64,000 bases of DNA from Agromyces kandeliae (GTDB lineage Bacteria; Actinomycetota; Actinomycetes; Actinomycetales; Microbacteriaceae), in NCBI RefSeq assembly GCF_009674665.1, contig NZ_WKJD01000004.1, forward strand, positions 186,001 to 250,000, given 5' to 3'. Every line of letters starts with the position of its first letter. Position 1 is the stretch's first letter. The position numbers and the translations under genes are program-made. A model generated the notes under the pieces. That model had not been told where the DNA came from and ran no database searches. It saw nothing but the letters and a program-made list of their open reading frames with translations. Shown piece after piece: positions 35,379 through 46,005 of this stretch.

Positions 35379-36368
35379 TCAGCCGACGGCCTGCGCGAAG
35401 CCGAGCGAGGCGTCCGCGAGATGCGCGAGTTCCTCCGGCAGCGGGCGGCCCTTCGCGTGCATGGACTGGGCCCACAGGCGCCCGGCGCGATAGGACGAGC
35501 GCACGAGCGGCCCGGCGAGCACGCCGAGGAAGCCGATCTCCTCGGCCTCTACCTTGAGCTCGACGAACTCCTCGGGACGCACCCAGCGCGCGACCGGGAG
35601 GTGGCGTGGGCTCGGCCGCAGGTACTGCGTGATCGTGATGATGTCGGTTCCCGCGTCGTGCAGGTCGTGGAGCGCCTGCGACACCTCGGCGCGCTCCTCG
35701 CCCATGCCGAGGATCAGGTTCGACTTCGTGATGAGGCCCGCGTCGCGCCCCTGCGTGATCACGTCGAGCGAGCGCTCGTACCGGAAGGCCGGGCGGATGC
35801 GCTTGAAGATGCGCGGAACCGTCTCGACGTTGTGCGCGAACACCTCGGGGCGAGCGGAGAACACCTCGCCCAGCAGCTCGGGGTTCCCGGAGAAGTCGGG
35901 CACGAGGATCTCCACGCCGGTGCCCGGGGACTGGGCGTGGATCTGGCGGATCGTCTCGGCGTAGAGCCACGCGCCCTCATCGGGCAGGTCATCGCGCGCG
36001 ACGCCCGTCACCGTCGAGTAGCGCAGCTGCATCCGCACCACCGACTCGGCGACGCGGCGCGGCTCGTCCACGTCGTAGTCCGCCGGCTTGCCCGTGTCGA
36101 TCTGGCAGAAGTCGCACCGCCGCGTGCACTGGGAGCCGCCGATGAGGAAGGTCGCCTCGCGGTCCTCCCAGCACTCGTAGATGTTCGGGCAGCCGGCCTC
36201 CTGGCAGACCGTGTGCAGGTCCTCGCCCTTGACGAGCTGCTGGAGCTGCCGGTACTCGGGCCCCATCTTGGCGCGGGTCTTGATCCATTCGGGCTTGCGC
36301 TCGATCGGGGTCTCCGCGTTGCGGACCTCCAGGCGCAGCATGCGCCGCCCGCCGGGATCGGCGCTCAT
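35379..36368 (-). CDS. lipA: lipoyl synthase
   Basis: 329 residues. Radical SAM enzyme that inserts two sulfurs into octanoyl-E2 to form lipoate. The auxiliary cluster cysteines are in [14 protein letters not shown] and the radical SAM cluster in CTRRCDFCQ (CxxxCxxC). The C-terminal [10 protein letters not shown] supplies the conserved serine motif. Its ATG overlaps the lipB stop as ATGA, so the two are translated together. Its substrate is the E2 encoded about 2.4 kb away. Confidence 0.97.
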   Translation of the reverse strand: MSADPGGRRMLRLEVRNAETPIERKPEWIKTRAKMGPEYRQLQQLVKGEDLHTVCQEAGCPNIYECWEDREATFLIGGSQCTRRCDFCQIDTGKPADYDVDEPRRVAESVVRMQLRYSTVTGVARDDLPDEGAWLYAETIRQIHAQSPGTGVEILVPDFSGNPELLGEVFSARPEVFAHNVETVPRIFKRIRPAFRYERSLDVITQGRDAGLITKSNLILGMGEERAEVSQALHDLHDAGTDIITITQYLRPSPRHLPVARWVRPEEFVELKVEAEEIGFLGVLAGPLVRSSYRAGRLWAQSMHAKGRPLPEELAHLADASLGFAQAVG

Positions 36369-37006
36369 GCGGCCACCGCCCGTGCGAACTCGGAGTCGAG
36401 CCGTGCGCGCACGACGTCGGCGACGTCTGCGGGCGCGACGGTGCGACCGAGGACGCGCGACATGGTGGTGACCCCGGCATCGCGGATCCCGCAGGCGATG
36501 ATCTTCCGGTACGGCTCGAGCGAGTTCGAGCAGTTCAGGGCGAACCCGTGCATGGTGACGCCCTCGGCGACGCGGATGCCGATCGCGGCGATCTTCTCCT
36601 CGACGCCATCGCGCACGATCCACACGCCCGAGCGTCCGTCGACGCGAGTCCCGTCGATTCCGTACTCGGCGAGGACGTCGATCAGCACGCCCTCGAGCCG
36701 CCGGACGTATCCGACGACGTCGATCGGCTCCACGAGGCGCAGGATCGGATAGCCGACCAGTTGGCCGGGACCGTGCCAGGTGATCTTCCCGCCGCGATCG
36801 ACGTCGACCACGGGCGTTCCGTCGGTCGGACGTTCGTCGGGGGAGGTCCGCTTGCCGGCGGTGTACACCGGCTCGTGTTCGAGGAGGATGACGGTGTCCG
36901 GTCGCTGACCGGAGACCACCGCCTGATGGACGGCGCGCTGGAGGGCGAGACCCTCGCTGTACGGCACGGAGTTGGCGCTTAGCCCCGTGTCGACGTAGTC
37001 GAGCAT
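36365..37006 (-). CDS. lipB: octanoyl-[ACP] transferase
   Basis: 213 residues from ATG 37006. Moves octanoyl from ACP to the lipoyl domain lysine. [15 protein letters not shown] is the conserved Gly/Gln block. The catalytic Cys and Lys are in [12 protein letters not shown] and [10 protein letters not shown] (K near the middle). The ACP donor comes from the same window. TAGACT 7 bases before the ATG suggests a leaderless operon start. It overlaps lipA by four bases. Confidence 0.95.
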   Translation of the reverse strand: MLDYVDTGLSANSVPYSEGLALQRAVHQAVVSGQRPDTVILLEHEPVYTAGKRTSPDERPTDGTPVVDVDRGGKITWHGPGQLVGYPILRLVEPIDVVGYVRRLEGVLIDVLAEYGIDGTRVDGRSGVWIVRDGVEEKIAAIGIRVAEGVTMHGFALNCSNSLEPYRKIIACGIRDAGVTTMSRVLGRTVAPADVADVVRARLDSEFARAVAA

Positions 37007-37013
37007 GGGGTCC

Positions 37014-37019
37014 AGTCTA
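37014..37019 (-). promoter_or_regulatory. -10 box TAGACT of lipBA
   Basis: TAGACT on the minus strand ends 7 bases before ATG 37006. Confidence 0.5.
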
Positions 37020-37120
37020 GGCGTCGTCTCGTCCTCCACCGGTCGGTCGCCTCGGTCGCGGGTCTCCGGTGGTCGCGCGGCGCGCCTCGCTCGCGGGGCC
37101 GGGCGGCATGCTCTCTCGAC

Positions 37121-38782
37121 ATGGCCCATCGCTCCCGTCGCGAGGCCCGCACCGCCGGCCGCCGCACCCGACGTCCCGTTCCCGAACCCTCGAGCGCAGA
37201 CCTCCCGAGCGCGGCGGACGCGGTGCTCGGGGGATACCGGCTCCTTCGCCGGCTCGCATCGGGCGAACGCGCCGACGTGCACCTCGCGGTCGCCCGACAG
37301 CCGCCGAGCGCTGCTCCCGACGCACCGGACCCCGAGCAGGTGCTCGTCGTCGTGCGCGTCTACGATCGCAGCGCGGATGATGATGCGATCGCGACCGAGA
37401 TCCACGCGATGGCGGAGGATCCGACGGGCGCCGTGCCGCGGCTCCTCGACCTCGCCGCGCTTTCCGACGGCCGTGCGTGCCTCGTCGTCGAGCGCATCGG
37501 GGGAGGATCGCTCGCATCGATGCTCGAGGGCGCGAACCTCTCGCCCGGCCAGGTGGTGACCGTGCTCGCCCCCCTCGTCGTCGCCGTGCGCGCCCTCGGA
37601 GGGCGTGGGCTCGTGCACACCCGGCTCGCACCGTCGGACGTGCTCGTGGACGAGACGGGCCGACCGCGCCTGATCGGCCTCGGTGCGCTCGCGTGGACCG
37701 ACGTGCGCGTCCCCGTCTCGGAACGCGTGGAGCGCGGTCGTCGTGCGCATGCCGCGCTGCTCGCGCTGATGGAGACGGTCGTCTCCGCATCGAATGCGCC
37801 GGCCCGGTTCGGTCCACCGGTCGAGCTCGCGCGTGCGATGCTGCACGGTCGGCCGTTCGCCCCCGATCACGAGGCGCTCGAGCGGGCGCTGTTCAGCGTC
37901 GCCGAACCGAGACCGCTCACCGTCCCGGAGCGATCGACGCTCGCCGAAGCGATGCCGTCGCGGGTACCCCCTGCGAGGGCCGTCGCGGACCCGGCGGCGG
38001 TCGATCCGATGATCCGACCGCCGCATCGGCTCGAACCCGCCTCACCGCCGTCGCCCGAAGAACCGTCCCCCCCGCCGGACGAAGCACCCCGCCGCAGCGC
38101 GGCACGGTCTCTTGCCGAACTGGCGCAGCTGCCGGGCGTCGCGGACGGCCTGGGTGAGGCCCTCGACCGGGGAGTCGGCGCGGCCGCGCGACGCCGGGTC
38201 CGGGACTGGGCCGGACGCCGCCGGGCCGTGCTCGCGACGGGCGGGCTCGTCGGCGCGGCTGCGCTCGTGCTGCTCCTCACCGCAGTGCCGCCGGCCGCCG
38301 AAGGCGATGGCGATCCCGGCGCTGCCGAATCGGCGTCGGTCGAGACGACGGCACGACCGACGGCGCCGTCGTCCATCGCTCCGGCAGGAGCGTCCATCGA
38401 CGCCGCCGCAACGGGTGGCTCGGATGGCGGCGAGGCTGCAGGAGCCGGCGATCCCGGGGGAGCCGGACGCGAACGGAGCGACCCGGTCGAGGCTGCGGCC
38501 GCGCTGCTCGAGATCCGGGAGGGGTGCCTCGCCGGTCGTGATCTGGCCTGCGTGGCATCGTACGCACAACCCGGCGCGCCCATCGAGGCCCTCGACCTGG
38601 CCACGATGGCGTCGGGGGAGCCGGTGGCGTCGAGGTCGTCGGACCTCTCCGGTCTCTCGGTCACCGCAGATCTCGGCGACGCCGTCGTGCTCAGCGTACC
38701 CGGGGCCGGCGAACGCGAACCGGCCTCGCTCCTGATGATGCGGAGCGAGGCCGGTTGGCGTCTGCGTGAGTGGTTCGACTAG
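37121..38782 (+). CDS. membrane-anchored degenerate protein kinase (pseudokinase)
   Basis: 553 residues. Residues about 37-260 look like a bacterial Ser/Thr kinase fold that has lost its chemistry. The glycine loop is [13 protein letters not shown], the ATP-binding lysine position reads VLVVVRVYD, the HRD loop reads [13 protein letters not shown], and DFG is replaced by GLG. A Pro-rich linker precedes one transmembrane helix ([20 protein letters not shown], about 368-387). An extracytoplasmic Ala/Gly linker and a small domain with two cysteines ([10 protein letters not shown]) follow. Probably a sensor or scaffold; the partner is unknown. It is divergent from lipB and overlaps the sucB stop by four bases. 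Confidence 0.7.
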   Translation: MAHRSRREARTAGRRTRRPVPEPSSADLPSAADAVLGGYRLLRRLASGERADVHLAVARQPPSAAPDAPDPEQVLVVVRVYDRSADDDAIATEIHAMAEDPTGAVPRLLDLAALSDGRACLVVERIGGGSLASMLEGANLSPGQVVTVLAPLVVAVRALGGRGLVHTRLAPSDVLVDETGRPRLIGLGALAWTDVRVPVSERVERGRRAHAALLALMETVVSASNAPARFGPPVELARAMLHGRPFAPDHEALERALFSVAEPRPLTVPERSTLAEAMPSRVPPARAVADPAAVDPMIRPPHRLEPASPPSPEEPSPPPDEAPRRSAARSLAELAQLPGVADGLGEALDRGVGAAARRRVRDWAGRRRAVLATGGLVGAAALVLLLTAVPPAAEGDGDPGAAESASVETTARPTAPSSIAPAGASIDAAATGGSDGGEAAGAGDPGGAGRERSDPVEAAAALLEIREGCLAGRDLACVASYAQPGAPIEALDLATMASGEPVASRSSDLSGLSVTADLGDAVVLSVPGAGEREPASLLMMRSEAGWRLREWFD

Positions 38783-40260
38783 ATGCCGAGGTCGCCCTCG
38801 AAGTCGCCCTCCTCGAGGCGCGCCTTGACCGCCGTGAGGAAGCGGGCCGCGTCGGCGCCGTCGATGATCCGGTGGTCGTACGACAGTGCGAGGTAGACCA
38901 TGGAGCGGATCGCGATGGCGTCGGAGCCGTCCTCCGAGATCACGACCGGGCGCTTGACGACGACGCCGGTGCCGAGGATCGCGGTCTGCGGCAGGAACAC
39001 GACCGGCGTGTCGAACAGCGCGCCGCGCGACCCGGTGTTGGTCAGCGTGAACGTGCCACCGGCGAGCTCGTCGGGCTTGAGCTGGTTGTTCCGGGTGCGC
39101 TCGGCCAGGTCTGCGATCTGCCCGGCGAGGCCGGCGATGTCGAGCTCGCCCGCGTCGCGCACGACCGGCGTCAGCAATCCGCGCTCGGTGTCGACCGCGA
39201 TGCTCAGGTTCTCGCGCTCCGGGTAGACGATGGCGTCACCGTCGACCGTCGAGTTGATGATCGGGTAGGCGCGGAGCGCCTCGACCGCGGCGAGGGCGAA
39301 GAACGGCAGGAACGACAGCTTGGTGCCGGTCTTCTCCTGGAACGTGCCCTTCACCCGGTCGCGCAGGCGAGCCACGCGGGTGACGTCGACCTCGACGACC
39401 GAGGTGAGCTGTGCGGTCGACTGCATCGAGACGACCGCGCGCTCGGCGACGACCTTGCGCAGGCGCGTCATGGGCTGGGTGGTGCCGCGCAGGGGTGAGG
39501 TCTCGAGCGGCTGGCGCTCGGCCTTGGCGGCAGGCGCCTCGGCGGCCGCGGCGGGGGACCCCGCCGAGAGCACGTCCTGCTTGCGGATGCGACCGCCGAC
39601 GCCGGTGCCCGTCACCGAGGCGAGGTCGACACCCTGCTCGTTCGCGAGCTTGCGGACGATCGGGGTCACGTAGCCGGACGTACCGGCGTGCGATCCGCCC
39701 TGCTGCGGGGCCGGGGCCTCCTGAGCAGGAGCCTGCTGCGCAGCCGGAGCGGCGGACGCCTGCTGCGGAGCGGGAGCGGCGGGGGCCTGCTGCGGAGCGG
39801 GAGTGGCGGGGGCCTGCTGCGGAGCGGGAGCCTCCTGAGCCGGCGCCGCAGGGGCCGGAGCCTCCTGAGCCGGGGCCGGCGCCTGCTGCGGAGCGGGGGC
39901 TTCCTGCGCCGCCGGGGCCGGCTCGGCCGGCGCCGGGGCGGGAGCGGGCGCAGCCTCCTGAGCCGGAGCGGGCGCAGCCTCGGCCTGCGGCGCCTCAGCC
40001 GGCGCAGCCTCTCCACCCCCGGAGCCGTCGCCGATCGTGACGAGCGCGGTGCCGACCTCGACGGTCTCGTCCTCCTGGACGAGGATCGCCTCGATGACGC
40101 CCGCCACCGGCGACGGGATCTCGGTGTCGACCTTGTCGGTCGAAACCTCGAGCAGCGGCTCGTCGACCTCGACTCGGTCTCCCACGTTCTTCAGCCAGCG
40201 GGTGACCGTGCCCTCGGTGACACTCTCGCCGAGTGCCGGGAGGCTGACGGATTCGCTCAT
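38779..40260 (-). CDS. sucB: dihydrolipoamide acyltransferase E2 (SucB/AceF type)
   Basis: 493 residues. Lipoyl-carrying core of a 2-oxo acid dehydrogenase. The single lipoyl domain (residues 1-78) has the lipoylated Lys in STDKVDTEIPS. An Ala/Pro/Gln-rich linker (about 80-195) and a peripheral subunit-binding domain (YVTPIVRKLANEQGV, about 205-240) follow. The catalytic domain ends with SYDHRIIDGADAARFL (HxxxDG). Databases usually name such genes sucB, but next to lpdA and lipBA the actinobacterial homologue (DlaT/AceF) serves pyruvate dehydrogenase with AceE; this assignment is inferred. AAGGAGAC precedes the ATG. Confidence 0.92.
   Translation of the reverse strand: MSESVSLPALGESVTEGTVTRWLKNVGDRVEVDEPLLEVSTDKVDTEIPSPVAGVIEAILVQEDETVEVGTALVTIGDGSGGGEAAPAEAPQAEAAPAPAQEAAPAPAPAPAEPAPAAQEAPAPQQAPAPAQEAPAPAAPAQEAPAPQQAPATPAPQQAPAAPAPQQASAAPAAQQAPAQEAPAPQQGGSHAGTSGYVTPIVRKLANEQGVDLASVTGTGVGGRIRKQDVLSAGSPAAAAEAPAAKAERQPLETSPLRGTTQPMTRLRKVVAERAVVSMQSTAQLTSVVEVDVTRVARLRDRVKGTFQEKTGTKLSFLPFFALAAVEALRAYPIINSTVDGDAIVYPERENLSIAVDTERGLLTPVVRDAGELDIAGLAGQIADLAERTRNNQLKPDELAGGTFTLTNTGSRGALFDTPVVFLPQTAILGTGVVVKRPVVISEDGSDAIAIRSMVYLALSYDHRIIDGADAARFLTAVKARLEEGDFEGDLGI
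39705..39990. repeat. Ala/Pro/Gln-rich coding repeats in the E2 linker
   Basis: Imperfect repeats of units such as GGGGGCCTGCTGCGGAGCGG encode QQAPA-like flexible linker of the E2 protein. The repeats are in frame and may vary in number between strains. Confidence 0.8.
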
Positions 40261-40327
40261 TCGCTTGTCTCCTTCACAGCGTGTGACGCGTTCTAGCTTA
40301 TTGCAGTCGTGTTTCCGCGCGACGGGA

Positions 40328-41701
40328 TCAGAGCGCGTGGAGCGGCTTGCCCGCGAGCTTGAGGAACGCCTCGCCGAGCGCCTCGTTCTGGGTCGGGTGC
40401 GCGTGGATGAGCGGGGCGATGTCCTCGGGGTACGCCTCCCAGTTCACCGCGAGCTGGGCCTCGCCGATCAGCTCGCCGACTCGGGCGCCGATCATGTGCA
40501 CGCCGACCACGGGGCCGTCGTTCACGCGGACGACCTTGATCGATCCGCTCGTCTCGAGGATGTGGCTCTTGCCGTTGCCTGCGAGGTTGTAGTCGTACGA
40601 CGACACCTGGTCGGCGCCGAACTTCTCCGCGGCGCGCGCCTCGGTGTACCCGACCGACGCGACCTCGGGCTCGCTGTACGTGACCTTCGGGATGTTGACG
40701 TCCTCGACGATGATCGGGTTCAGGCCGGCGATCTCCTCGGCGACGAAGATGCCCTGCTGGAAGCCGCGGTGGGCGAGCTGGAGGCCCGGGACGATGTCGC
40801 CGACGGCGTAGACGCCGGGGGCGCTGGTCTCGAGGCGGTCGTTGGTGATGACGAAGCCGCGGTCGACGGTGACGCCGGCCTCCTCGTATCCGAGGTTCTG
40901 GGTGACCGGGCCACGACCGACGGCGACGAGCAGGAGCTCGGCCTCGACCGTGTCGCCGTTCTCGAGGGTCACCACGACGCCGTCATCATGCTGGGTGACC
41001 CCCTGGAAGCGCACGCCGAGCTTGTAGTCGATGCCGCGCTTGCGGAAGGCGCGCTCGAGCTGCTTCGAGATCGACTCCTCCTCGTTCGGGACGAGGTGGG
41101 GGAGCGCCTCGATGATCGTGACCTCGGAGCCGAAGGAGCGCCACACGCTCGCGAACTCGACGCCGATGACGCCGCCGCCGAGGATCGCGACCTTCTTGGG
41201 AACGAAGTCGAGCTCGAGCGCCTGCTCGCTCGTGATCACTCGGCCGGCGATCTCGAGGCCGGGCAGCGAGCGCGAGTAGGAACCCGTGGCGAGGACCACG
41301 TTCTTGCCGGTGAGGCGCTCGTCGCCGACGACGACCGTCTTCGGGCCGTCGAGCCGGCCCTCGCCCTCGAACACGGTGATGCCGCGTGCCTTGATCAGGC
41401 CCTGGAGGCCCTTGAACTTGCTCGCCACGATGCCCTCGCGGTACCGCGTCACGGCCGGGATGTCGATGCCCTCGAAGCTCGACCGGACGCCGAACTTCTC
41501 CGACTCGCGCGAGTTGTCGGCGACCTCGGCGGCGTGCAGCAGCGCCTTCGTCGGGATGCACCCCCGGTGCAGGCACGTGCCGCCGAGCTTGTCCTTCTCG
41601 ACGAGGGCCACGCTGAGGCCGAGCTGGACGGCGCGCAGCGCCGCTGCGTAGCCTCCACTGCCGCCTCCGAGGATGACGAGGTCAAAGTTCTGCTCGGACA
41701 A
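40328..41701 (-). CDS. lpdA: dihydrolipoyl dehydrogenase (E3)
   Basis: 457 residues from TTG 41701, with AGGGAGA 6 bases upstream. FAD enzyme that reoxidises lipoamide with NAD. The FAD fold begins VILGGGSGGYAAALRA; the redox disulfide is in GGTCLHRGCIPTKALL; the NAD-binding GGGVIGVEFAS is near 175; the C-terminal active-site base is in HAHPTQNEA. It lies 67 bases upstream of sucB in the same orientation and 93 bases after pepA. Confidence 0.96.
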   Translation of the reverse strand: MSEQNFDLVILGGGSGGYAAALRAVQLGLSVALVEKDKLGGTCLHRGCIPTKALLHAAEVADNSRESEKFGVRSSFEGIDIPAVTRYREGIVASKFKGLQGLIKARGITVFEGEGRLDGPKTVVVGDERLTGKNVVLATGSYSRSLPGLEIAGRVITSEQALELDFVPKKVAILGGGVIGVEFASVWRSFGSEVTIIEALPHLVPNEEESISKQLERAFRKRGIDYKLGVRFQGVTQHDDGVVVTLENGDTVEAELLLVAVGRGPVTQNLGYEEAGVTVDRGFVITNDRLETSAPGVYAVGDIVPGLQLAHRGFQQGIFVAEEIAGLNPIIVEDVNIPKVTYSEPEVASVGYTEARAAEKFGADQVSSYDYNLAGNGKSHILETSGSIKVVRVNDGPVVGVHMIGARVGELIGEAQLAVNWEAYPEDIAPLIHAHPTQNEALGEAFLKLAGKPLHAL

Positions 41702-41794
41702 ACGGAATCTCCCTTGCGCATCGGATCTGCGGCGCGAGTCACCCGGTTCGTGGCCGGGGAACGTCTGGGGCGTGGATCGCCCCAGACGACTGTA

Positions 41795-43264
41795 CTACCT
41801 GGCGGCGGCCCGCTCGCCCAGCGCGATGAGCGTGCGCACGGCCGCTCCGGTGCCTCCGGCGCCGGTGAATCCCCAGGGTGCCGCGGTGTTGTACGACGGC
41901 CCGGCGATGTCGAGGTGCGCCCACGGGATCCGGGGTGCGTCCTCGCCGTCGCGCCGTCCGACGAACTGCTGCAGGAAGACGCCGGCGAGGAGCATGCCGG
42001 GAACGACCGTGCCGAGCTTCGTGTTGGCGAGATCGGCGACGTCCGACTTCAGCAGCGGCAGCAGGTCCTCCGGCAGCGGCATCGGCCACGTCGGCTCGCC
42101 GGCGGCCTCGGCCGCGCCGCGGAGATCGGCGACGAGTTCGTCCTCGCCCATCAGGCCCGTGATGCGATTGCCGAGTGCGACCACCTGGGCGCCGGTGAGC
42201 GTCGCGACGTCGATGATCGCATCGGGCTGCTCCTCGCTCGCGGCCGCGAGCGCGTCGGCCATCACGAGGCGCCCCTCGGCGTCGGTGTTCAGCACCTCGA
42301 CGGTGGTGCCGCCCTTCATGCGGATCACGTCGTTCGGCCGCGCTGCGGTGCCCGACGGCATGTTCTCGGCGAGGCAGAGCCATCCGGTGACCCGCACGGG
42401 CACCTGGAGCTCGGCGAGCGCGACGATCGCGGAGAGCACGGCGGCGGCGCCCGCCATGTCGGACTTCATGCCGACCATCGAGGCGCCGGGCTTCAGCGAG
42501 AGCCCGCCGGAGTCGAACGTGATCCCCTTGCCGACCAGGGCGAGATGAGCGGATGCCCCGGCCGGGGCGTACTCGAGGCGGACGAGTCGAGGCGGGCGCG
42601 ACGAACCCCCGCCGACCGCCAGGATGCCGTTGAAGCCGCCCTCCGCGAGAGCTGCCTCGTCGTAGACCCGGACCGTGACGCCGGCCGATCCGGCGGCCTG
42701 CGACGCGAGGTCGGCGAGGACGGCCGGCGGCAGGTCGTTCGGCGCGGTGTTCACGAGGTCCTTCGTCCGCGCGACCGCGGCGACGACGCTGCGCACGCGG
42801 TCGAGCCGGACGGCCGCGGCGTCGTGGTCGGCGTGCAGCGTCAGCCGCTCGGGACCGGTCGGGCCCTCGCGGTACTCGGTGAAGGTGTAGGCGCCGAGCG
42901 CGGCGCCCTCGGCGAAGGCCTCGGCGAGCGCGGCGTCGAGCCCGCCGCCGGCGAGCGCGACGGACGACGCGGTGGCGAGCGCGCGCAGCGCGGCGCCTCC
43001 CGCGTGACGGAGCGACGCGGCATCCGTCGTCTCGCCGACGCCGGTCGCCACGACGATGCCGTCGCCTCCGGGCGCCGTGAGCTTCGTCACCTCGTCGAGT
43101 CCGCCCTTCGCGCCGAGCCGTGCGAGGGTGGTGCCGACCCACTCGAAGCCGCCGTCGACGACCGGTACTGGGCCGTCGCCGGTGCGGCGGACGGGCAACA
43201 CGACGGCGTCGGCGTCGGTCGTGTCGGCGGGGGATGCGGTGAGCTCGATCGAGGGAACGGACAT
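41795..43264 (-). CDS. pepA: leucyl aminopeptidase (M17)
   Basis: 489 residues from ATG 43264. Hexameric dizinc aminopeptidase releasing N-terminal residues. The signature NTDAEGRLVMADAL and the zinc-binding VGKGITFDSGGLSLKP and MKSDMAGAAA are intact. The N-terminal half is the variable domain. First gene of a probable pepA-lpdA-sucB unit. TACGAT 7 bases before the ATG suggests a leaderless start. Divergent from the PAC2 gene. Confidence 0.95.
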   Translation of the reverse strand: MSVPSIELTASPADTTDADAVVLPVRRTGDGPVPVVDGGFEWVGTTLARLGAKGGLDEVTKLTAPGGDGIVVATGVGETTDAASLRHAGGAALRALATASSVALAGGGLDAALAEAFAEGAALGAYTFTEYREGPTGPERLTLHADHDAAAVRLDRVRSVVAAVARTKDLVNTAPNDLPPAVLADLASQAAGSAGVTVRVYDEAALAEGGFNGILAVGGGSSRPPRLVRLEYAPAGASAHLALVGKGITFDSGGLSLKPGASMVGMKSDMAGAAAVLSAIVALAELQVPVRVTGWLCLAENMPSGTAARPNDVIRMKGGTTVEVLNTDAEGRLVMADALAAASEEQPDAIIDVATLTGAQVVALGNRITGLMGEDELVADLRGAAEAAGEPTWPMPLPEDLLPLLKSDVADLANTKLGTVVPGMLLAGVFLQQFVGRRDGEDAPRIPWAHLDIAGPSYNTAAPWGFTGAGGTGAAVRTLIALGERAAAR

Positions 43265-43271
43265 GGCTTCG

Positions 43272-43277
43272 ATCGTA
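43272..43277 (-). promoter_or_regulatory. -10 box TACGAT of pepA
   Basis: TACGAT on the minus strand ends 7 bases before ATG 43264. Confidence 0.45.
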
Positions 43278-43366
43278 GGTCGTCGCACGTTCCCGTCCCG
43301 CATCGCTGTTCGCTCTCGGCATGGTCGCGGCGGTGCGCGCACGGCCGGGCGCCGTTCGCCCGTCGG

Positions 43367-43372
43367 TACCCT
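43367..43372 (+). promoter_or_regulatory. -10 box TACCCT of the PAC2 gene
   Basis: TACCCT lies 6 bases before ATG 43379. Confidence 0.5.
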
Positions 43373-43378
43373 TGACGT

Positions 43379-44296
43379 ATGCGCGATCCCCGCTCCCTGT
43401 ACGAGCTCAACGCCGACGTCGAGGTGCCCCTCGGCCTCCCGCTCGTCGCCGGGCTCACGGGGTTCGCCGACGCGGGATCGGCGGTCGCCCAGACGACCGA
43501 CTACCTCCTCACCAATCTCGACAGCGAGGTCGTGGCCACGTTCGACGCCGACGAGCTGCTGGACTACCGCGCCAGGAGGCCGGTGATCCTCTTCGAGGCC
43601 GACCACCTCACCGATTACCGCCCGCCGAGGCTCTCGCTCGACCTGGCCCGCGACGAGCTCGGCCAGCCGTTCCTGCTCCTCACCGGGTTCGAGCCCGACT
43701 TCCAGTGGGAGCGCTTCGGCGCCGCGGTGCTCCAGCTCATCGAGCGGTTCGAGGTGGCGTCGACCACGTGGATCAACTCGATCCCGATGCCGGTACCGCA
43801 CACGAGGCCGATCGGCGTCACCGTGAGCGGCAACCGGACCGATCTCATCGAGGCGATGTCGGTGTGGCGGCCGACGACGCAGGTTCCGGCCAATGCCCTC
43901 CACCTCGTCGAGTACCGCCTGCAGACGCAGGGGCACCCGACGACGGGGTTCGTGCTGCTCGTGCCGCACTACCTGTCGGATGCGGAGTTCCCGTCCGCCG
44001 CGGTCACGGCACTCGAGGCGGTGAGCGCCTCGACGGGCCGCATCTTCCCCACGGACTCGCTCCGCGAGCAGGGCCGCGAGTTCACGGCCCGGATCGACGA
44101 GCAGGTCGCCGAGAACGGGGAGCTCGCGAAGCTCGTGCACACGCTCGAGGAGCGCCACGACGACTACATGGAGGGCACCAGCCTGCGGTCGCCCCTCACC
44201 GACGAGGACGGCGAGCTGCCCTCTGCGGACGAGATCGGCGCCGAGCTCGAGAAGTTCCTCGCCCGGCGACGCAACCGCGACGCCGAGGAGGGCTGA
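43379..44296 (+). CDS. PAC2 family protein
   Basis: 305 residues, soluble. The family is named after a eukaryotic proteasome assembly chaperone; in actinobacteria the function is not settled. Recognisable parts are PLVAGLTGFADAGSAVAQT near residue 22, LLTGFEPDFQWERF near 103, and HTRPIGVTVSGNR near 143. The C-terminus is a helical acidic tail (ELEKFLARRRNRD). Divergent from pepA and upstream of sigA, a common order in the phylum. Confidence 0.85.
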   Translation: MRDPRSLYELNADVEVPLGLPLVAGLTGFADAGSAVAQTTDYLLTNLDSEVVATFDADELLDYRARRPVILFEADHLTDYRPPRLSLDLARDELGQPFLLLTGFEPDFQWERFGAAVLQLIERFEVASTTWINSIPMPVPHTRPIGVTVSGNRTDLIEAMSVWRPTTQVPANALHLVEYRLQTQGHPTTGFVLLVPHYLSDAEFPSAAVTALEAVSASTGRIFPTDSLREQGREFTARIDEQVAENGELAKLVHTLEERHDDYMEGTSLRSPLTDEDGELPSADEIGAELEKFLARRRNRDAEEG

Positions 44297-44434
44297 GCTC
44301 CCTCGTGCCGACCGTCGCACGGGACTGCGCCGGCCGGGGAATGCGCGCGCCGGCGCGGGCGTTGGAACATGGTGCAGGTCGGAGTGCGCCCCGAAACCCC
44401 GCGCGGTCGCGGTCGGTCGACGCGTCCCGGCCTG

Positions 44435-44440
44435 TATAAT
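44435..44440 (+). promoter_or_regulatory. -10 box TATAAT upstream of sigA
   Basis: A perfect TATAAT, rare in this GC-rich window. Transcription from here would give a leader of about 165 bases before ATG 44613, beginning near a small GGACC/GGTCC hairpin. The 316-base gap before sigA otherwise holds no gene. A TTGACA at 44497-44502 lacks a convincing -10. Confidence 0.6.
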
Positions 44441-44612
44441 GGGGGGAAGGACCCGTTCTGGTCCGCCGTGCGACCACCGTCGCAACAGCAGCGGACTTGA
44501 CATGGGTCCTCATCGTGTCCGAAATCACCCGGGTCGCGACGCAGTCAGACATCCCGGCAGGCCCGCCCAGGGGCCACGCGCCGCGCGACGGTGAGGAAGA
44601 GGTTCAGTACAC

Positions 44613-45998
<1,386 letters not shown>

Positions 45999-46005
45999 GC
46001 CGCCA

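Noticed and set aside
39705-39990. Regularly spaced repeats resembling a CRISPR array.
   Set aside because: The repeats are in frame and encode the flexible Ala/Pro linker of the E2 protein. There are no unique spacers and no cas genes.
41795-44503. A 902-residue version of PepA.
   Set aside because: The extra 400 residues run antisense through the PAC2 gene and are not conserved. ATG 43264 gives the family length and has a -10 box at leaderless distance.
44497-44525. TTGACA at 44497 as the main sigA promoter.
   Set aside because: The correct -10 position reads CGAAAT or a shifted neighbour, a poor match, whereas TATAAT lies upstream at 44435.
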